Below, one piece after another: positions 63,993 through 64,000 of a stretch of DNA of 64,000 nucleotides. Each line of letters opens with the position of its first letter. The stretch's first letter is position 1. The DNA is from Parathalassolituus penaei (GTDB taxonomy: Bacteria > Pseudomonadota > Gammaproteobacteria > Pseudomonadales > Oceanobacteraceae). Position numbers and translations under genes: made by a program. The DNA is taken from assembly GCF_026626885.1 (NCBI RefSeq), contig NZ_JAPNOA010000056.1:395218-459217 (forward strand). The letters are read 5' to 3'. The notes beneath the pieces were generated by a model that saw nothing but the letters and a program-made list of their open reading frames with translations, made no database searches and was not told where the DNA came from.

Positions 63993-64000
63993 GTCCCCAT
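63993..64000 (+). tRNA. Start of a further tRNA-Glu, cut by window end
   Basis: The window ends with GTCCCCAT, the same eight bases that open tRNA-Glu at 63681. The arrangement (Glu-Gly-Gly-Glu) makes another tRNA-Glu likely, but only eight bases are visible. Confidence 0.5.

Overview
The window is a 64 kb stretch of chromosome from a Gram-negative gammaproteobacterium. Porin, MlaA, a KpsD-like exporter, RimO, the small YkgJ/DUF1289/DUF3135/VF530 families and the MksFEB condensin all fit a marine Oceanospirillales or Pseudomonas-like host. That placement is inferred from gene content, not measured. Most of the window is moderately GC-rich. The last ~10 kb (polysaccharide locus) is visibly more AT-rich.

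Layout: (1) 1-5.1 kb, end of urea carboxylase and allophanate hydrolase (ATP-dependent urea use). (2) 5.2-5.5 kb, a MITE-like element with perfect 20-bp terminal inverted repeats. (3) 5.6-16.1 kb, all minus strand: a DUF6351 secreted hydrolase-like protein, a chemoreceptor with an orphan periplasmic binding protein, GNAT, VF530, an FHA membrane protein overlapping a periplasmic trypsin-like protease, and rimO. (4) 16.4-19.3 kb, a DUF4124 protein, a DUF3524 glycosyltransferase (tRNA-queuosine mannosyltransferase family), a WYL regulator and a VOC protein. (5) 19.3-26.7 kb, a hairpin-rich repeat, a DUF2057 lipoprotein, a porin, a second MITE copy, and dctP divergent from dctB-dctD with a textbook sigma-54 promoter. 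(6) 26.9-35.1 kb, bufB-bufC without a precursor gene, mlaA, a yybP-ykoY manganese riboswitch with a TMEM165/GDT1 gene, map behind a ParD-like regulator with its own palindrome, fadH, and an MHYT protein. (7) 35.3-41.4 kb, mksF-mksE-mksB. (8) 41.4-42.25 kb, a composite repeat of heptamer arrays alternating with two copies of the hairpin-rich element. (9) 42.3-53.5 kb, housekeeping genes: pseudouridine synthase, yqhA, YkgJ, a haem-binding chemoreceptor, Nudix enzymes, purT, a GGDEF protein, two MITE copies, msrB. (10) 53.6-63.3 kb, an ABC-transporter-dependent capsule locus (kpsM-T-E-D-like) followed by four sugar-transfer or modification genes. (11) 63.7-64 kb, a tRNA cluster Glu-Gly-Gly-(Glu).

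The most unusual material is non-coding. One family is a ~250-bp element built from a chain of hairpins (three copies), two of them joined to 7-bp tandem arrays. A second is a ~270-bp MITE-like family (five copies) with terminal inverted repeats and internal stems. Both show compensatory base changes between copies, which suggests selection on folded RNA or DNA. No CRISPR array, prophage or intact insertion sequence was seen.
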